Made by a program: the position numbers and the translations under genes. DNA of 7,906 nt. Origin: Desulfobulbus sp. (lineage in GTDB: Bacteria; Desulfobacterota; Desulfobulbia; Desulfobulbales; Desulfobulbaceae). The notes below the pieces were generated by a model. The model was not told where the DNA came from. It saw only the letters and a list, made by a program, of their open reading frames with translations, and searched no databases. Shown here piece after piece: positions 7,201 through 7,906 of the stretch; the stretch's first letter is position 1; each line of letters begins with the position of its first letter. The stretch spans positions 1 to 7,906 of the forward strand of contig JAQUEZ010000270.1 of NCBI GenBank assembly GCA_028684915.1, read 5' to 3'.

Positions 7201-7777
7201 CAAGGGCATCGGTGAAGGCACCGGCCTCGGTCTAGCGACAGTGTATGGCGCTGTTAAGCAGAACAACGGCTTCGTAAATGCCTATAGCGAATCTGGACTG
7301 GGAACAACTTTTACGATCTATATTCCCCGTCATATAGGCAAGGCAACACAGTTGGGGACAGGAGAGGTTGCAGAGTATGTTCCGCGTGGCGATGAAGTCA
7401 TCCTGCTCGTGGAGGATGAGCCGACGATTTTGGACATGGTCAAGACAATGCTTGAACATCTTGGCTTTACTGTGCTGGCAGCAGGCGCTCCGAGCGAGGC
7501 CATTCACCTGGCCAGTAACTTCGCCGGTCAGATTCACCTGCTCATGACCGATGTGATCATGCCGGAAAAGAGTGGCCGTGACCTCGCAGAAAGTCTTGTT
7601 GAGAGTCGGCCGGAAATGAAACGGCTGTTCATGTCTGGCTACACGGCTAATATCATTGCCGAACAGGGGGTGTTGGAAGAAGGTGTGTTGTTCATCCAAA
7701 AGCCTTTCTCGAAAAAAGATCTGGCCGCAAAAGTACGAGAGGCTCTGGAGAGTTTTGACACTATTTTTTCTAGTTAA
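4277..7777 (+). CDS. Membrane hybrid histidine kinase: LytS-type 5TM, three PAS, PocR, HisKA, HATPase, receiver
   Basis: This 1166-residue inner-membrane sensor kinase should autophosphorylate on His and pass the phosphate to its own receiver. In order: a hydrophobic N-terminus with about six membrane segments (about 5-187), its first half like the 5TM region of LytS; PAS 1 (about 205-322), PAS 2 (about 340-450, PAS_3-like), PAS 3 (about 462-568), each ending in a D-I/V-T-x-x-K-type linker; a PocR domain (about 592-760) with CxxC pairs C634/C637 and C648/C651 plus C671; a short coiled coil (about 768-790); HisKA with H800 in GGVAHDFNN; HATPase with N912 (N box), DNGKGM 955-960, FEPFFTTK 969-976 and GEGTGLGL 979-986; a receiver (about 1040-1158) with acid pocket E1046/D1047, phospho-acceptor D1092, S1120 and K1142. 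No output domain follows, so a separate phosphotransfer protein or regulator is expected but is not in the window. PocR domains have been proposed to sense small hydrocarbon derivatives; the ligand here is unknown. The ATG gives a normal LytS-like start, so the protein looks full length despite the adjacent transposon. Confidence 0.93.
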   Translation: MNYSSVIGLVNNAALLLALCLLYDMLGLRFQDRKSLIQQFLTGIVLGAIGLVIMSDPWDLGQGVVFDTRSVLLVISGFFFGTIPVVLAVLMTGIFRFVMGGAGVWTGLGVIVTSGAIGLLWRYYRRNTMQNPSIGDLYLLGIVVHVAMLGWMFLLPWQVAIEVLSKISLPVMLIYPVATAILGNLMIVSEKRRQAQVELRESEARMRAITDSAHNAIIMMDPNGLISYWNPAAERILGYTRDEAIGIDLHQLIAPQRYHGVHNAAFAKFKLTGQGAAIDATLDLEANHKNGHEIDIELSLSALYLQDSWHSVGIIRDVTERKQGEAALRASEEDLKESQRIAHVGSWRLDLASKQVVWSEELYRIYGFEPALFPPPYTERQELFKPESWDRLATALQNTKDTGISCDLELEILRVDGSPGWIWVHCMAVLDTRGLTVGLRGVAQDITGRKQVEEALRESETRFKALHNASFGGIAIHDKGIILECNQGLSRMTGYSIDELTGMNGLLLISEKTRDLVLSNILSGYEKPYEALGVRKNNEEYHLRLEARNIPYKGKNVRAVEFRDITEHKQAEELIQKRILSLTQPVEATEVKFEALFNLDEIQRVQDEFALATGVASFITGIDGTPITKPSNFCYLCSDIIRKTEQGCANCFKSDAYVGRYNPDGPIVQTCLSGGLWDAGVNIIVGGHHIANWLIGQVRNETQSEDKMRVYATLIGADEEAFMQAFRAVPTMSVEQFSLIAQALFTLVHQLCTTAYQNVQQARFISERKQGEQEKEKLEEQLRQAQKMEAIGQLAGGVAHDFNNMLGVIIGYSELILEQVGPSQQFYNELEEIRKSAQRSADLTRQLLTFARKQTVALQVLDLNQTVEGMLNMLRRLIGENIKLMWMPGANLWPIKMDPSQIDQILANLCVNARDAIAGVGEMTIETGNAIFDEEYCDGHAGAVPGEYVRIAVSDNGKGMDKAILAHIFEPFFTTKGIGEGTGLGLATVYGAVKQNNGFVNAYSESGLGTTFTIYIPRHIGKATQLGTGEVAEYVPRGDEVILLVEDEPTILDMVKTMLEHLGFTVLAAGAPSEAIHLASNFAGQIHLLMTDVIMPEKSGRDLAESLVESRPEMKRLFMSGYTANIIAEQGVLEEGVLFIQKPFSKKDLAAKVREALESFDTIFSS

Positions 7778-7906
7778 TGGCTAGAGTTTCGCACACCCCT
7801 CCAGCGGGTGGAGAGTAAACGAGTTTTCCAGTACATCAAGGAAATGGAAAAGTTCCTCTGGGTCTTGGCTTGAAGAAAATAGCTGACTTGACAGCATCAG
7901 AATCTG
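7778..7906. other. Downstream flank, no gene supported
   Basis: The 129 bases after the kinase stop hold no start codon with a ribosome binding site and a lasting frame. CTCCA/TGGAG (7798-7812) could make a 5-bp stem, but there is no T run after it, so I do not call a terminator. The kinase frame stays open for 31 codons after its TAA, until TGA at 7871-7873. Confidence 0.5.

Noticed and set aside
6868..7699. Overlapping minus-strand open frames opposite the kinase C-terminus
   Set aside because: They overlap conserved kinase and receiver motifs and carry no recognisable domain or start signals.
7791..7816. Possible intrinsic terminator after the kinase gene
   Set aside because: The stem is only about 5 bp and no T run follows.

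Overview
The window suggests a Gram-negative environmental bacterium. The evidence is a Tn3-family transposon with proteobacterial-type TnpA and TnpR, and a very large hybrid histidine kinase whose kinase core ([11 protein letters not shown]... / [10 protein letters not shown] / FEPFFTTKG) is of the style common in beta-, gamma- and deltaproteobacterial sensor arrays. Base composition looks intermediate. No rRNA, tRNA or housekeeping gene is present to fix the lineage, so anything finer than 'probably proteobacterial' would be a guess.

Layout. (1) Bases 1-215 are the left flank. They hold a perfect 46-bp palindrome (69-114), an 18-bp-armed inverted repeat (139-190), and then AGGAGG followed by an ATG that reads M-L-I-G-(Y) before the transposon end cuts it off. 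This looks like the promoter/recombination region and first codons of a second serine recombinase gene, unrelated at DNA level to the intact one in the window. (2) Bases 216-4257 are a complete, passenger-free Tn3-family transposon of about 4.04 kb. It has an imperfect 39-bp terminal inverted repeat at each end, tnpA (minus strand) and tnpR (plus strand) diverging from a 332-bp intergenic region that should hold the res site and both promoters. (3) Bases 4277-7777 encode a 1166-residue membrane hybrid kinase: LytS-type multi-TM region, three PAS domains, a PocR ligand-sensing domain, HisKA, HATPase and a C-terminal receiver. Its ATG is only 19 bp outside the right end of the transposon. (4) Bases 7778-7906 hold no gene I can support.

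How the parts relate. TnpA and TnpR form a replicative transposition system: TnpA makes a cointegrate at the inverted repeats and TnpR resolves it at res. The kinase is not a recognised transposon function and lies outside the inverted repeats. The left and right flanks do not fit together as one interrupted locus: the left side is the start of a recombinase gene, the right side is not its continuation, and no 5-bp duplication abuts both ends. A GGATA match exists but is displaced 6 bp on the right. The simplest reading is that the transposon entered a recombinase gene and a later rearrangement joined its right end to the kinase gene, removing whatever promoter the kinase had. Transcription of the kinase may now depend on read-through from co-directional tnpR.

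The most interesting points are the decapitated recombinase gene with its structured upstream DNA, the mismatched transposon flanks, and the unusual sensor combination in the kinase. I see no CRISPR array, toxin-antitoxin pair or defence cassette.
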